Below, one piece after another: positions 39,301 through 52,845 of a DNA stretch of 64,000 nucleotides; within the stretch, counting starts at the first letter, position 1; the number at the start of each line of letters is the position of its first letter. The stretch is taken from NCBI GenBank assembly GCA_013399305.1, contig VXAI01000020.1, forward strand, positions 1,939,210 through 2,003,209, in the 5' to 3' direction. Made by a program: the position numbers and the translations under genes. Under the pieces are notes generated by a model. The model searched no databases. It was not told the origin of the DNA and saw only the letters and a program-made list of their open reading frames with translations. The stretch comes from Rostratula benghalensis (Eukaryota; Chordata; Aves; Charadriiformes; Rostratulidae).

Positions 39301-42300
39301 CAAGTTCAAGGATGATTGGATTCATGGTCCGGACAGGAGGTGATACATTGTGTAACAGCACTTTTGTCAAACTCTGCTGCCATATTCCATTTGCCCAGTA
39401 AGACATGGATTGCTGCAAGATGAGGCCTAAGAGGCCCATACATGATACTAGATCATTTAAACATAAAAGGAATCCTAAGGAGAGACAGTTGTACCAAAAA
39501 CTAGACTTGGTAACCCCTGCACTGGGGCTGTATCACCAAACCCCTTTGCCAGTAAAGGAAGCACTGTCTCCAGTTGAGTGGTTTCTGCTGCAGACCAGGA
39601 CCTCCTGGGCCAGCAAGGAGATGCCTCTGTCCATGGTACTCAGTGAGGAAATGGCTTCCTCACCGGTGCAGGGACACGGGCTCTGATGCTCTGCCTTTGT
39701 GTTGGGACTTCAAGTTCACACCATGTAAAGTCCTCGGTGGACACATAGAGATCAGCCAACCAAAGCTATCCTTGCCAGTATGTGATAAAAGAACCACCTG
39801 CCTTTTTAGTGATGGAAAGTCAGGCTAGAAGAAGAAGAAAATAAGAAGCAAAATTGAGGAAAAAAGTATCAATGAAAGATATAGAGGGAGCACGGAAAGC
39901 CCCTTGGAAGACATCACCACTTGCTTCTGCTCCCACCTCCAAAAAGACCAAGAGTTCTGGAATTTACAATTAATACTCATGAACAGGTTTATTACAGGGG
40001 TTTTGCAAGTCAAGAATAACAGTTCACAACGCAGACATTAGCTGCTTTCATTTACAAGAGGTCACTGACAGACAACTTAGGCAGTGCAACAGGCTGCTTT
40101 TAAAACACTCAGGAGGTGAAGATCTACTGGGTTTATGAGGAATTAACAATCTCAAGAGCAGAGATTAATGGTTTCCAAGCAAAAGGGGGAGGAGTTTATG
40201 CCTCCTTGCCCATGTCGGCTTTTCATCATGGATATACTGTCTCTCAAGGTAAGCACAGGGGTTTTGAAAAAGAATATGCAGCCTATATTCACAGTTTTCA
40301 GCTCCAGTGTATGCAAGTTCCCTCCATAGCTGAGCAACAACAAGCTACATACAGAAGTATTTACACAGAATTTTGATATGAAAATCTGAGAATGCAATTA
40401 TCAAGACCTTCGTCTATCCTCCCTAGGAGCCTGCAGTTCTGCATACGAAGTTCTGTATAGCAGATTCTCTGAAGTGCTACAATTTTAGCAGGCCTTGGCC
40501 ATTCTAAAATGCATATAAATCTTCCATCCAAGCCCACTGACAGGTTTTGCATTGCTCTCTGAATTCAAAATTATGACCTTTGGAGACAGAGGCTGTTGTT
40601 ATCACCCTATTCCCCCCTTTCCCCAAATACCAAGGATCTGGAGTTGCACACATAGGTCCTCAACCATGAAATTCTGAAAGGATGCAAGTCCACAACCTGC
40701 AAATGCAAAGAAGCGCATTGAACTATGATGTGTGTTGGCTGGTACAGGAAACTGGAGGAGAGGGTCTACTTTCCACTGTGCCAGTCAAACACAATGTCAT
40801 CTTGTGGAAAAGAAGTCAGAAGTTTGTGGTCCAAAGCAAATGGAAAAGTAGAAGCATGTCTCTGTAGTACAGCAACTGGGAAGCCCTCTAAGGAAAAAGA
40901 GAGGCCTAAGCTCAAGTCCCCAGTCCAAGTACTGTTTGTCTTTCATTCAATAACTGTTTAATGTAAAATCCATATGCAGTCCTTGGTGCAGGAATTCTCA
41001 AGAGAAACAGGGTGACTCTCTCAAGTGAAGTAACTGTACTTGGCAAACAGTGCTTGGCAGTGTGCCACTAGCTGCAATGAGGCAGATGAATATGCTTTTG
41101 GTGCATCATAGATTTAACTTCTTAGGGTCCTTGTCCTCAGAAGCACTTTTATCAAGCTCAGATTTTTTTCTCTGTACTGCAGAAATGATGAAGGACCCTT
41201 GCCATGTATCTTTTCTCTGCATGGATAGTGGAAACTGGAAAAACAATGGCAAGACCTGCAATGTATTTGGCTAGCTCTAGGATTCTTTGCTAGCAGGAAG
41301 CACAGATCTAGCTAGGATATCAAAGCATGACAATGTAAAGTGCTCACAAGATTTATCTTGTAGTCTCACTGTGCACAGCGTACATAATTTCGGACAAAAT
41401 CCCATGGAAAATTTTCAAGTCTTTTAGTGAAGGAGATGGTCCTGGCATTATCAACTCATTCAGCAAGATGAAAAATTCCTGGGAAGTAGGAAGATAAGAG
41501 GCAAGAGAAGTAAACTATTACAGTGGAATCTCTGTAACCTCCCATCTGGTAAGTCCATGATCACTTGTGGTGCATGCTCTCTGTGAAGCTGTTAGGTAGC
41601 ACAACCTCTTATTTCTAGACATGCAAGAAGGTGTTTCTCAACCACACACAAGGATGATATCAGTGAAAATTAATTTTAGTCATAACTGGAAATACAGAAA
41701 TACTTAGCTAGAAGTTCCCAGCCTAGTTCCCATCTCCTGCTGATGGAGAACAGCAATCAGAACAACTGGTCCCCAATTTATCTGCTGAAATTATTTTCAG
41801 ATGGCTTGAAAGAAGAATCTCTGAACAGGACTAGAGAGCAAGGCTGCATCTCTTCATTGACAGGGGACATGCAGCTGTAGCCAGTAACCTTTCCAACATC
41901 AGAAACAGCTTGGGGGAAAACATGAATGGCTCTTAGCTCTACTATCATAGTTACTCAACTTGTCAAAGCTCTAGCACTAAGCTAGAGCCCAAAGCATAAA
42001 ACTAAGTCTACCCAATCACCTAAAGCTAAAACAAATTTCCCCAATGGAGATATGCTTCATCTCTGAGGCTTCTGAAACAAAACTCAAAACACCCTTAGCC
42101 TTGAAGCTAGGACTATGTATGATTCAGTAGCCTGCTTTCAGGCAAGAGTTACAGCCTGTGATGCCACCGGGACTAGCAGGGATGTCATGTAACATGCACT
42201 AGGTCTACTGACATTCAGGTGGAGCATTGCAGTATTCAACAACTCAGCCAACTAGACTGGCATGTCCACTGCAGGTTTAACTGCAAGCAAGGCAGCACCA

Positions 42301-43103
42301 CTGGATGTTCCTTTTTCTAGCATTACTCTGATTTTACCTGAGATTTCTGATCCAAAGCAACCTACAGGATCTTCAAGAGAACGAAGCTCTGAACACAGTA
42401 GAGATGCAGTTCTCACATACACAGAGGAGACTTCATAAGGTATAATCCCTGAGTTCTGAAAGATGAAATAAACAGCACAAAACACTGTGCAGGAAGAAGC
42501 GATTCTATGTCGAGCAGGAGAGTAGGGGAAGTGTCTGACAAATTTTGCCCCACCAACAGTGTATATGGCAGATTTGTGAAAGGTTAAGTTTCTTTTCCTG
42601 TTCACACAAGAAGGTACAGTTGAGGGTTTACCAGTAATGCACCGCACCGGATCCTGCATGTATGTTCCTACAGTGAGTTCCAAACTGACATAGACTAGAA
42701 AGACATCAGGTTCATATCCATGCTAGTTGGATTCTTTACTTATATACACAACTTAAAGGATGACAATGTGCAAGTAGCTCATGAGTTACTAAATGGGTAT
42801 GCTGCAGGAAGGATATAGTGAGAAAAGCATTAACATCAGTCAGAAACGCTATTAAATCCATATTTTTATTGCCAATCTTTTGTAATGACTAAATTAATAT
42901 AGTTCAGCATCTTATCTGCCTGTGGTTACAACTATTGCAAAGAATTTTTTTGGACTTTTCCCCCCATTTATCCATTATCTGTATTCCACAAACATCACAG
43001 GAATTGTCAGCAATTAACATAAATAAAACATCACCTTTTCAGAGAAAGCTTCAGTACAAGAATTTCAGATGATAGCAAAAAATATTACTAAATAGCTCAT
43101 GAA

Positions 43104-43175
43104 GGGCCTGTTCCATCCCCCATTGAAGTCAATGGGAATCTTTTCATTGACTTCAATGGGTATTGGATCAGACCC
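43104..43175. repeat. Palindromic MITE-like hairpin element, about 72 bp
   Basis: The element begins GGGCCTGTTCC and ends GGATCAGACCC, which are near-perfect inverted ends. Inside, CATTGAAGTCAATG and CATTGACTTCAATG form a perfect 14-bp inverted pair around a short loop. Each arm is itself almost palindromic. I remember very similar 'CCATTGAAGTCAATGG...GGATCAGGCCC' hairpins as common dispersed elements in reptile and bird genomes, so this is probably an old non-autonomous transposon copy. The family name is not known to me. Confidence 0.72.
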
Positions 43176-44251
43176 AAATTGAAAAGATCAATAGCGCAGA
43201 CATTAGGATAAAAGAGCAGCTATGCCCTCCTCTAGAAAAAGAACACGAGTTCAATTCAAACAACAGATTACAGGAAGGAACCAGTTGGGGAGAACTTTTT
43301 TCTTCTCCTTTGAAAAAATCTGCAAAAGAACAGCAATTCAAGATCCTGAGAGATAATTCTCACAGAGTTATAAGTAACTCTCATCTTCCACTATCCTCTG
43401 AATAGGTGGGGGTGACTGACACTTTGAAAGGCTGGGACCACTGTTTAATAAACCAGCTCCCTTCTTCCAATTCCCTTTTTTGGTTAAAAGTGCAGAATGA
43501 AGATTCAATAAAGCAATTTTACTCCTTCCACCAAAGCAAAGCTTCAGAAGAACTCATCTAACATTTTCAAATGCAAAAAATAGAAGCCCCAGTATCAATC
43601 TGAGAACCTACAGTGGCAACTGCCATTCTTAAGCATGTTGCAAGGTTGGTACAATTAGGGGCAGTCAAGACACTCTAACGCTCAATTCTCATGTTTCATA
43701 CTCGGGGTCTTACTCAAGGGTTGTCTTACACCATTGTTTCACCATCCTGTTTGTTCCATCAATGTAATTGGTGATTTTACCCAATGAAACTGTATGAAGG
43801 ATGACCCTACAACTGGGTCAACATGCACAGTTCATAAATTTTTGCAGTTAAGCTCCCTGTGCATCTCACAGAGCACTTCAAAAGCTCAGTCAAATCCAGA
43901 CATGCTGCAGCTGGTTCAGTCATCTGAAAAATCAGGGTTTGGAGGGCTTCAGAATTCAGATGTGAACTTCAGAGGCTGACAGCACTGACGTTTTTACATA
44001 ACGGACAACTTTGGTAACTCTTCAGAACCTGAGATGAAGCCCAGTTGGAAAGATCACACATCAGGATAGATTATACATTCTGCCCTCTTCCAGAGAGAAC
44101 ACAGTTGACTCAAACAACAGAATATAGTCAAAGAAATTAAATTTTGGCAAACCTCTTGCCTTTCATTCGGAACTTAGTGATAGTAGATACCCTAAGGTAT
44201 TTTTTTAGTTTTGCTGGGACTCTTCCAAAAGGAGACACACGGAGGAATTAA

Positions 44252-44700
44252 CATAGAATCATAGAATGGTCTAGGTTGGAAGAGACCTTAAAGATCATCA
44301 AGTTCCAACCCCCCTGCTGTGGACAGGGACACCTCCCAGTAGATCAAGTTGCTCAAAGACTCATCCAGCCTGGCCTTGAACACTTCCAGGGATGGGGCAT
44401 CCACAGCTTCTTTGGGCAACATGTTCCAGTGCCTCGCCACCCTCATAATGAAAAATTTCTTTCTGACATCTTATCTAAATCTACCCTCTTCCAGTTTGAA
44501 GCCATTACCCCTAATCCTATTATTACATGGCCTTGAACAAAGTACCTCTACAGCTTTCTTGCAGGTACTTTCAGGTACCCTTCAGATACTGGAAGGCTGC
44601 TATAAGTTCTCCTCGGACACTTCTCCAGGCTGAACAATGCCAACTCTCTCATCCTGTTTTCATAATTAAGAACACCCCATTGTGTCAGAAGACTGTGATG
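44252..44700 (-). mobile_element. CR1 LINE, 5'-truncated 3' end
   Basis: On the plus strand this starts with the reverse complement of the avian CR1 tail (CATAGAATCATAGAATGG) and goes on through the well-known 3' region, including the CATCCACAGCTTCTTTGGGC block. Read on the minus strand it carries the C-terminal RT-region remnant RELALFSLEK and then SSLPVSEG, interrupted by stops and shifts. Only the last few hundred bases of the element are left, as is usual for CR1. The right (5') border is fuzzy: similarity fades between about 44700 and 44775. It lies in the ZNF521 intron, in the same orientation as the gene. Confidence 0.93.
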
Positions 44701-47023
44701 AGAAAGAGAGGTGCAATCACCCCTCCATGGTAATACATTTTTGAAAACTTTGAGTCTGATCATGGTACCCAAAGGCACTGGTGAAAATGCAAGAGAAAAT
44801 CAACAGTCCAGGGAGATTGCCTAAAATGCTAAAAGCAAACTTTATTTTTGTCAAATATATATTTTGCTTAAGAAGATAAACATGCACTTCTTGTCTGTCA
44901 GCTATTCATCTGTGATTAACTAAAAATTATCTAAAAGGATAAGGATTTCATAAATGTTGTATCCTTGCTGTTACACCATTCGTGCAGCTTAAGACCCTGC
45001 ATTTACTTCACCTCACTAACCACCTGTTTAGTATTTTTTTTGCTGGTGACAGAAGAAATCCTTAATTCTGGCCATTTCATGCAGGCCCCTCTCTCAATTT
45101 TGGTCATTATCTATACAGAGACAGAAGACAGTTGGCTTTTTGTCAAGTTAGTAGTCCAGAAGAACGTGTGGTTTAGGTTTTTATTCACTTCATTAGCTTT
45201 CAAACAGTCAAATCTCTACCCATTCACTATCGCGAGTTTCCTTGAAAGAGAGGCAAAGATATTTTTAGGAATTTGAACAACTGTGTTCAAGATTCATTTT
45301 CATTCCACCATCCTCTGACATCATACATATATTCCTGCCTTTACATGTGCACCCCAAACTGATTAATCCAGCATACTTGTTTCCACTCTCATTTAGCAAC
45401 ACAACTCTCAGCAAGAACTGCTGTGTTCAAGAGCAGCGCTCTGGACCTCTTCCTACTTACTGCTCCCCCCACCTGCTTTCTTCAGTTTCTCAACCCAGCG
45501 GTGCAAGCACTGCTCAATGCATTCTGCTTGCAGCTTTGAAGCAGAGAAACTGCTTGGTAGAAGTGGGGAGGTAGGGACAACAGCTAACTGAACAGAAAGG
45601 AGAAACTGCCATATCCGAATGAGGTGAAAAAACAGGGAGGAATAAATGGGAACTGGTCCAGAGGATCAGGGCTTCAGGGAAAGGAAAAGACAAGCAGAAG
45701 CCACTAACTTTTCAACATAGAAAGAGCAAAAGAAAGAAGAGAGGTATGAAGAAAAGGAGAGAAACCCAGTAAGTTTTTTTAAAAATAGAGAGAATAGCCA
45801 CGTTGCCAGAAAGTACAAACAGTATGGACAAATACATTCTTGAAGTTTGCGGGAGCAATTATGGAATGGCAGAAATTACTGTATCTGAAGTTAGAAAAAC
45901 GTTTCACAGGCAAGAAAAGGCAAAGAAGTGTTTCTTGCTGCAGCAGATTTTCATCTTCCACAATTTGAAGTCCAGCCCACTTATTTCTCTTCTGCTCACC
46001 TTCTTTTCACACTTCATCCTCAAGAGCAGTACTGTTACTTGACTTATATTTCACCCTGCCAGGACTTAGCCTTTGGATCTACTGGAACCAAAAATAACTC
46101 AGAAAGCTCTCCAAACATGAACACATGAACACTTTCTAAAAGCATTCCCAAATGGGTAGGATGGCTTTCCTTGTTTACAAAGTCATAATAACGAAAGGTT
46201 TTTAACATAACTGCACGATAAATATGTCTTACGCTGTAAAGGCTAAAACTAAAGATCTAATAAAAAATAAAAATGCCTTTCTGTTGACACTGAGTCTATT
46301 TGGACCTACAGTGCACAACATCAAAAGACCTACTAAAACTGGAGGGCAAAACTACTTCGGCAATTTTCATGTGGTTTCTTTGGTGAGGGGGCTGGTTACA
46401 ATAATTTCAAAGGGTAACCTGGGTTGGCTGCAAGTCCATTCACCCAGCTCTGCCCATCTCAGTATCTGATCAGCACTCAGCCAGCACTTGAATCAAGTTG
46501 AGATTTTATTTTCCCCTCTAACAATTTGCTTCATTCCTCTCAACTTTCAGTTACTGATTACTGTACAGTCATTTGCAGTTCACAGATTAGACTAAGGCAA
46601 CATCCAGCCCAGATCTGCAACATGCCATTGTGCAAATTCATTCATTCTGTAGCTGCATTTGAACCCCACTTACAAATACCCTCTGCATTCACAAGTTACT
46701 TAGGAAAATACACACATATAAGCAAAGTACAGAAAGCTGTACAGTGTGACTCTAAGAAATACACGGAGCAGCCAGGCACAGACAGCTAGTGAACATTTTA
46801 AATACAGTGACAATGCAGTAATTTTCCATACATCCTTCCGTATGAAGGCAATTTATAGAGCCATATTTACAGTATAATACTGTCCCAAAATATATTTACA
46901 AAGGTCTCACCCAAGCATTCAAGTGCAGGAGTAAAATAACTGAGAGAAGAGAGATCAGAAGCAGAGGATGGGAATTAGAAATAGAACAGTGCACGAAGCC
47001 ACAAAGTGATAAGTATTGTTTAC

Positions 47024-47203
47024 CTGTCAGTTGACATTGATTAATCTTGTGTTCTGTGATATCACTCAGTGACTCAAACACCTGGAGGCAGCTTTCACAG
47101 CTGTGCACAGCTTCTTCTTCTAACTCCTCCCCTTCATCCAGCCTTTTCTTACAGTCTAGCACTTCTCCATCATCTGTCTTGTCTTCTAGTTTACAGTTAG
47201 GGT
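47024..47203 (-). CDS. ZNF521: ZNF521 internal coding exon (N-terminal acidic region and first zinc finger)
   Basis: This is an internal exon of the zinc-finger transcription cofactor ZNF521, a nuclear protein of about 30 fingers that acts with the NuRD complex and regulates haematopoietic, neural and skeletal progenitors (family knowledge). On the minus strand a pyrimidine-rich tract ending CTTTCAG precedes the exon, and ACAG|GTAAAC forms the donor. The exon is 2 nt, then 59 codons, then 1 nt, so both ends are phase 1 and its length is divisible by three. The peptide starts PNCKLEDKTDD, continues through a Glu-rich stretch, and ends with HSCESCLQVFESLSDITEHK followed by INQCQLT. Its cysteines at exon residues 35 and 38, His51 and Cys56 make a C2HC-type first finger with spacing C-X2-C-X12-H-X4-C. 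Recognition is from memory of vertebrate ZNF521. The exon has no start codon of its own; the preceding exon should supply the MSRRKQ repressor peptide. If the intron were retained, the frame would continue to a stop near 46896. Confidence 0.96.
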
Positions 47204-47259
47204 CTGAAAGAAAATCAAGACCATGACATCAGGTATCTAAGAAGGAAACATTTAAAAAT

Positions 47260-47279
47260 AAAAACAAAACAAAACAAAT
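47260..47279 (-). repeat. (AAAAC)n tract upstream of the ZNF521 exon
   Basis: The run AAAACAAAACAAAACAAA lies about 57-76 nt upstream of the exon acceptor in the gene direction, where it reads as TTTTG repeats. It resembles the tract before the candidate cassette exon. Confidence 0.8.
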
Positions 47280-50200
47280 AAAGATAGGTTCTTGTGGTAC
47301 CGATAAAAAGAAACACATTTGGTATGAGCCCGCAGCACACTGTAGATTTTATTGCTAAATAAGCAAAGGAGGCTTTTTCCTTATTTTATTTCTAATCTCG
47401 ATGAAAGGAGAATTTCCCCTTATACTCCCACAAATGCAGTTCTATTTCTCACTCAAGCAATTCTTCCATGCTTCAATGTTAGGTTTGTCAATTTTATCAC
47501 AGCTATTGAAGCTGCTTTGATCATTGTAAGAAAGGATAAACCACCTATGCAATTAGTTTTCAATGAAAAGAAAAATCAAATCAATGAGTGTGCAGGAACT
47601 TCTTTTCACTGCTAACTACAGTGTTTCACAGGAAATTACCAGAATTAAGAGACTAACAAATTTAATTTACATAAACATGAAATTAATCTTGATTTCACAA
47701 CCCACTCCAAATACTCCATCACCACACTATTTGACACAAACAAAGCCCTGGAAAGATTATACCCTGGGTCAAAAAGCTGCAAATGCTTTGAACTTGTGCA
47801 TGACTTAAGACAAACCCACTAAAGTTCCTGTATTTGCCAGATCATGGAAAACTGGAAACTAACTATTGTAAAACCTACATAATGCACAAGGAGAGCTTTG
47901 TCTGTTCGACAGGTTAACAAGCATTTTGGGGATACTGGGATAGCTCTAGCCTCAGAGTAACAGTCCTGAGCCCAGTTGAAGCTTCTAAACTGGAAGAAAT
48001 GTGCGGTCTTACCCCCATCCCCTGTGTGCAGAGAAGCCACACAGCTCACTGCACCACCTCAGCTCTGCAGATGACCAGCATAGGGTAAGATAATACAAAG
48101 TCTTGAACTTTTCCTCCTCTGAGGAGCAGCAGAGTAGCTTTAACTACTCCTGACTTTTTGCCCACTTTTACTAAAAGCTTCCTTCAAATGACAGAAATAA
48201 AACAATCTGTCTTCCCTAATAAAGCAAGCTGGCACTTAACTTTGTTTTTCCTTGGGAACCACAGTACAACAAGTGAAATGTGGAAGAAAAATGGTCACTT
48301 ACATTCCAGCAGAAGGAATGCAAGCATTTCACCACTTTTCCCTTTTCTGCTTTGGCCACCTCATTTTTCCTTTTAGATATTTGAGAGAGCTGAGACTGAA
48401 ACAAGTCATTTTAGAAAACGAGGACAAACGCATATAATAACAGGAGATTGTGCAAGTGCATTTTAAGACGTTACACTCTTTAGCCAAGGGGGTGACTAAC
48501 CAGAAGTAGGCTTCTTGTCCACAGCAACACAGAGTTGGTATCTGTGAACCCACTTGACTTAGCGTTGCAATTGATTAGGATCTTGCACAACTACTTAACA
48601 AGAGAGAAATTAAAACATGCTAACAGTAAAGTCATATTAGAATGGGGAGGGGGCGAGGAGGAGAAGGAGTGCCATTCCACTTTAAACCACTCATATCCTC
48701 TGTCAGCACCCTACAGTGGTGTTGAGGCAGCCATCCCTGTATTTCCCACTGCACACAGAGCGCGGGAGTTCTTGCTGCCCACAATGAAGGTCAGGGCTCT
48801 CATCATCTTTCTACATCCTCTGGTCCACACTGCTGCTCCCTGCCCTTCAACTGTTCAAACACACATGGACCCGCAAGCAGAAACTGGAAATGACCCATGT
48901 CAGGAAGCCTTCCTCATGCTATGTGGCTCGTGATCAAAACCGAGGAATTTCTTTGACAGGGGTAAAGGGCAGAATTTATTTTTAAGGGAATTCTATTACA
49001 GCGGGAAACCAGATTAATTTTTTAAAATAAAAAACGCATTCTGAAGGCAAAAATATATTTGCTGTGCAAAAACCCTGCCTATACACAGAGTGCAATCCTT
49101 ATATGACAAACTACATTCACAAGGTTCTTCCAAGAGTGAAAACTTCCACTTAGGCAGCCACTTCCAAACAAAGCAATAGTCTGCAAATTTACACCCCAAA
49201 AAGGGATGCTAATTAAGTAAAAGGACTTTATGGCATTTTAGCCACTGTTGAATGCTCTGAATCTAATAAATTCCATTGACACTTCATTTTCCAAGGTATT
49301 TTGCAAGATTAATAAATGTAGTTAGGAGATCACCAGGTTATAAGCAGTTCAGAAAAAGAATTGTCTTAACCGTTGCAAACTGACCCCGATGTCATTAAAC
49401 ACTTGTTGGAAGGCATCACGTGCACATGGCACACTATGAGTTGTTCAGCTCAAGCTCCCAGTTTCATCTCATAAAACTGACAGCACTCAGGGAAATGCGG
49501 GCACTGGGTTTGAATTTTAACATGATTATTTAAATGCTGCACATAAAGTTTACAGACCTGTTTGTTTTAAAATAAGGGTAGTGTCTGACTTTGCTTTAAG
49601 TACAATGTTGAAGGAAAGAAAAGGGAAAGGAGGGAATTCTCAAGCCTTATTATTCAGAAACACTTGTGCTTTACAGGAATTCAGCAATACACACACACGT
49701 AGGCACACATACACCCCTTAGTGCACAAAAGCCTAAAGAATTGCTCAATTTAAAGCTTCCTACTTAGAGAGTGGTTATTAAAATTAGAATCATTTTAAGA
49801 CTAATAAATGTTTTGCTTCTCCTTCTGCAGTTGCAGATATAAACTCTACAGGGACAGAAGTCAGTCAAGCTTATTCCCTTCTGCTGCAACTTTAGAATAC
49901 GTGCTCTAGCCAACTGGCACATTTGTTTTTAGGTCAACACTTAAGTGGGACCCTCTGGGATCTAGGTTCGAGTTTAGCCTACGACAGCTTTGTGAAATGA
50001 GTTCTGGCAGCCTCAGCCCCTCTCAATGAATGCATTTCCACTGTGATCTGCTTCTGTGAAGAGATGTCACCACCAAAATAAAAAGATTTTTGAAGACAGA
50101 AAATATCATTTGGACGCTTTGTGAATAGATAGCGTTTCTGTTACAACAAATATCAAGAGCTGGTCTAGCTTTAAATAGTTACTTAAACTGAGGATGAACC

Positions 50201-52571
50201 GCCTTATCTGAGCTGCTCTTTTGAAAGACTGGAATAAAATGTGTTTTATAAATGCAATATGCATTCATCTATACTTTCTCCTTAACCTCCAAAAGCTTCA
50301 GAGCTCACACTCGTTCAAAGCTCAAGCTCGCATACAGACTTCAGGACAAATGTCATTCATCTCCCACATTTCTTTCTCCCCAGTACCTGCAACAATCACA
50401 GTCACAATTCCCTCAACAAAGACTGTCTTCATAGCAGGATTACCTTTCCCAACATCTGCAAATGCCACTGTCATTTCCAGAGGCTTCCCTGCCCTATTTC
50501 AGAGGCTGCCATGCATCAACTGAATTTTTTCAATAAGCATCAACAACAATACACACATCAGCTCCATCTGCAGATACCAATGAAAAATACCAGCTATGGA
50601 AAGGAGGGTTACTTTTTTTGGAACAAATATAAATTCAGCCTATTAAGGCATTACAAAAAAAAAAAAAAATGGAAAAAAAGAGAGAAAGAACAGTTGTCTT
50701 CTGTTACAGATTATGTTAACGTTATTTATAAATGGAAATTAAAAGAAGCATGATTTTCTCATTACTATGTTCCCTGGCAGGTGGTTCTCCCCTTCCCTTC
50801 TTCCTCCTTCTCATAAGGGATGTTATTGCTGTAGCTTGGTCTAATAAAACTGCAACTTTGGGGAAAATGAAAAATTGCATTGGCTTAAAAGTGTTGGAGG
50901 CAATAAAGCCATGGACTTCAATTAATTTCAAGTATGGGAGCGGTTTAAGGCCAACCAGCAGAAATTCTATTCTGCCCATGCAAAAATGAGGTTTCACCAC
51001 ATTTACTTTTTATAACCCATATAAAAGTCAAGTAAAAGTAATGAATATCTAAAAGCTATCTCAGCAGACTGGCAAAGACTATCTGTATTCTTGAAACTCA
51101 TCTTAGATATTTCTGCCTATGCTACAAGGATCCATAGCTAATCACAACTAAAACATCAAACTACCAAGAAAACAGCCTCCTTTCCAAGCCATTTCACTGC
51201 CTTGCAGTAGACCTCCTTCCCAGCTACTTCGGCATGGAAAAGTGCTGGCGAAAGAAAGGAAAACTTAGATCATGTGGTTATAATTATTACCAGGCAAGGA
51301 ATATTTCTTCAGCTCAGTGGTAAAGTAAAATTCTGTCGCTCTCCACTCCCAATAGTGTCCATCGCAAAACAACTGCCTCATTAAATCTCTGCAGTAAGAT
51401 TAATATGCCGTAGCTGCACTACATTTATAACTTGGTACTCTATAAAAAGCACATTTAATGGTTAGAGCCAGAGCTTAGATACAAAGTATTACTATAAAAA
51501 CTTCTGGCAGTGTGTACACAGCATGGGCCTTCTGTACTGCTTGCTCTATCAGAAGGTTTTTTGGTTTTAATATCGACACTGCATTCTTGCTACAGAGAAA
51601 AACACAGTGTTAAATCTTGCCTAGAAACAGACAGAGAACGACACAGGACATGATGGGAAATAAATAACTAGCAAAACAATTTAACTGTTGAGAATCATTT
51701 TAAGAAAAAATGCAGAAAAGCGACCATTCCTTGTCATATTGATCTCCAGTTTTGTAGTCCTCTATTTTTCAACTTCATCTACAGCAGTAGAAGTTTGCTT
51801 TTTTTTCAGGTTTGTAGATAGCTAAACAGAGATATAAGTACATTCAGAACAGTTTGAGAAATTTCCCCTTGAAAAAAGCAGAGAATGCTCTCACTTTTAT
51901 TTTCTCTTTTCACACAAAACAGTTTACGCTCAGAGCCACTAGAACCTGTAAAAGGCACCAAACACAAACCCACAGGACACCCACATGAGAGAAATATAAA
52001 GATGAAGAAAAAATTAACTGCATTCCTCACCTTCAGAAGAGGAGTAACTCCAACTGTTCTCAAACAAATTACCTACACTTATTCAGAGAGGAGTAGCCTT
52101 CTAGGAATATGCTTAAGGAGTCAGCCCTTACTCCAAAAGGTGACCTCAGCTGAATGAATGAGACTATTCAGATGAGTCAGTCCTGCTCTTCAGACAAAAT
52201 TATGTGGACGCAGTACCAAAGACAGAAGTAAAGTTGTTTTTTTTTCATTCTCAGAACCATAGTAGGGAATAAAAGAACCCTTATTCTATTGGGAACTAAT
52301 AATTATTTCTTTATGATTATTTACAATACACGTCCCTGTGATCCTGACCCAAACAAGCTTTGCCTACCCAATCTCACTGATTTAAAATTAAGGAGCCCTA
52401 ATTTAATGCCTAACTAGTAAGAAATTATATAAAGAATCCTAAAAGAAGTTACGCTCATCCACGTGTTTTACAAATACAAAAAAATGGCTTAATGAGTATC
52501 CAAGTTCATCTGAAATGGCATAGGGTAGGGGTTTATGTGGGGGACATAAAGAAAGATTATTGTTAACAAAT

Positions 52572-52600
52572 AAAAAAAAAAGAAAAGAAAAGAAAAGAAA
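52572..52600. repeat. (AAAAG)n microsatellite
   Basis: A poly-A start is followed by four AAAAG-type units before TGCATGCACC. Confidence 0.85.
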
Positions 52601-52845
52601 TGCATGCACCACTTCAGAAGCATCTCACTTTCAGATGGCTGACCTACAAAAGGCAGAATTTCTGATTCTCAGGAATTGAAAGGTGAGGGGAGAGGAATGT
52701 TTCTTTCTGTTTCAAGCCCCAAGAATGCATTCTAAGCTGAAATGTAGAGGAAAGAGTGCAGGCTGTGCAAAATCACCCCGATACAGAAATCCCTCACACT
52801 GTTGTCAAACGGTAAGCAAGCACTAATGAAGGAATTCAGCATTAC

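Larger units (their letters stand above)
26569..43103. other. Intronic sequence with one local duplication
   Basis: Besides the duplicated block at 30359/31486 and the possible element at 36062-36300, I recognise no gene or repeat family. The minus frame at 42252-42683 (143 codons, the longest in the window) and the plus frame at 33462-33827 show no domain and no typical coding bias by eye. Confidence 0.65.
1..47023 (-). other. ZNF521: ZNF521 intron downstream of the recognised exon (runs off the left edge)
   Basis: In gene direction this is the intron that follows the recognised exon, starting with GTAAAC at 47023. No other ZNF521 exon is visible: the large exon encoding most zinc fingers would appear as a minus-strand frame of about a thousand codons, and the longest minus frame here is only 143 codons with no family resemblance. 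The intron therefore exceeds 47 kb, which fits the very long introns of this gene. Features inside it are listed separately. Confidence 0.85.
47204..52845 (-). other. ZNF521: ZNF521 intron between the candidate cassette exon and the recognised exon
   Basis: This stretch has no further exon that I can support. It holds an AAAAC-type run at 47260-47279 (TTTTG on the transcribed strand) close to the acceptor, a poly-A run at 50655-50669, and an AAAAG repeat at 52572-52600. The part from about 49380 to 50060 is of high complexity, contains a CACGTG E-box near 49419 and looks like possible conserved non-coding sequence, but no test of conservation was possible. Confidence 0.75.

Noticed and set aside
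42252..42683. 143-codon minus-strand frame, the longest in the window, as a possible gene or exon
   Set aside because: The peptide has no recognisable domain, the region lacks convincing splice or promoter context on that strand, and a frame of this length is expected by chance in 64 kb read in six frames.
44276..44778. Overlapping frames on both strands as host genes
   Set aside because: They lie inside the minus-oriented CR1 copy; the minus-strand one is the degraded CR1 RT-region end.
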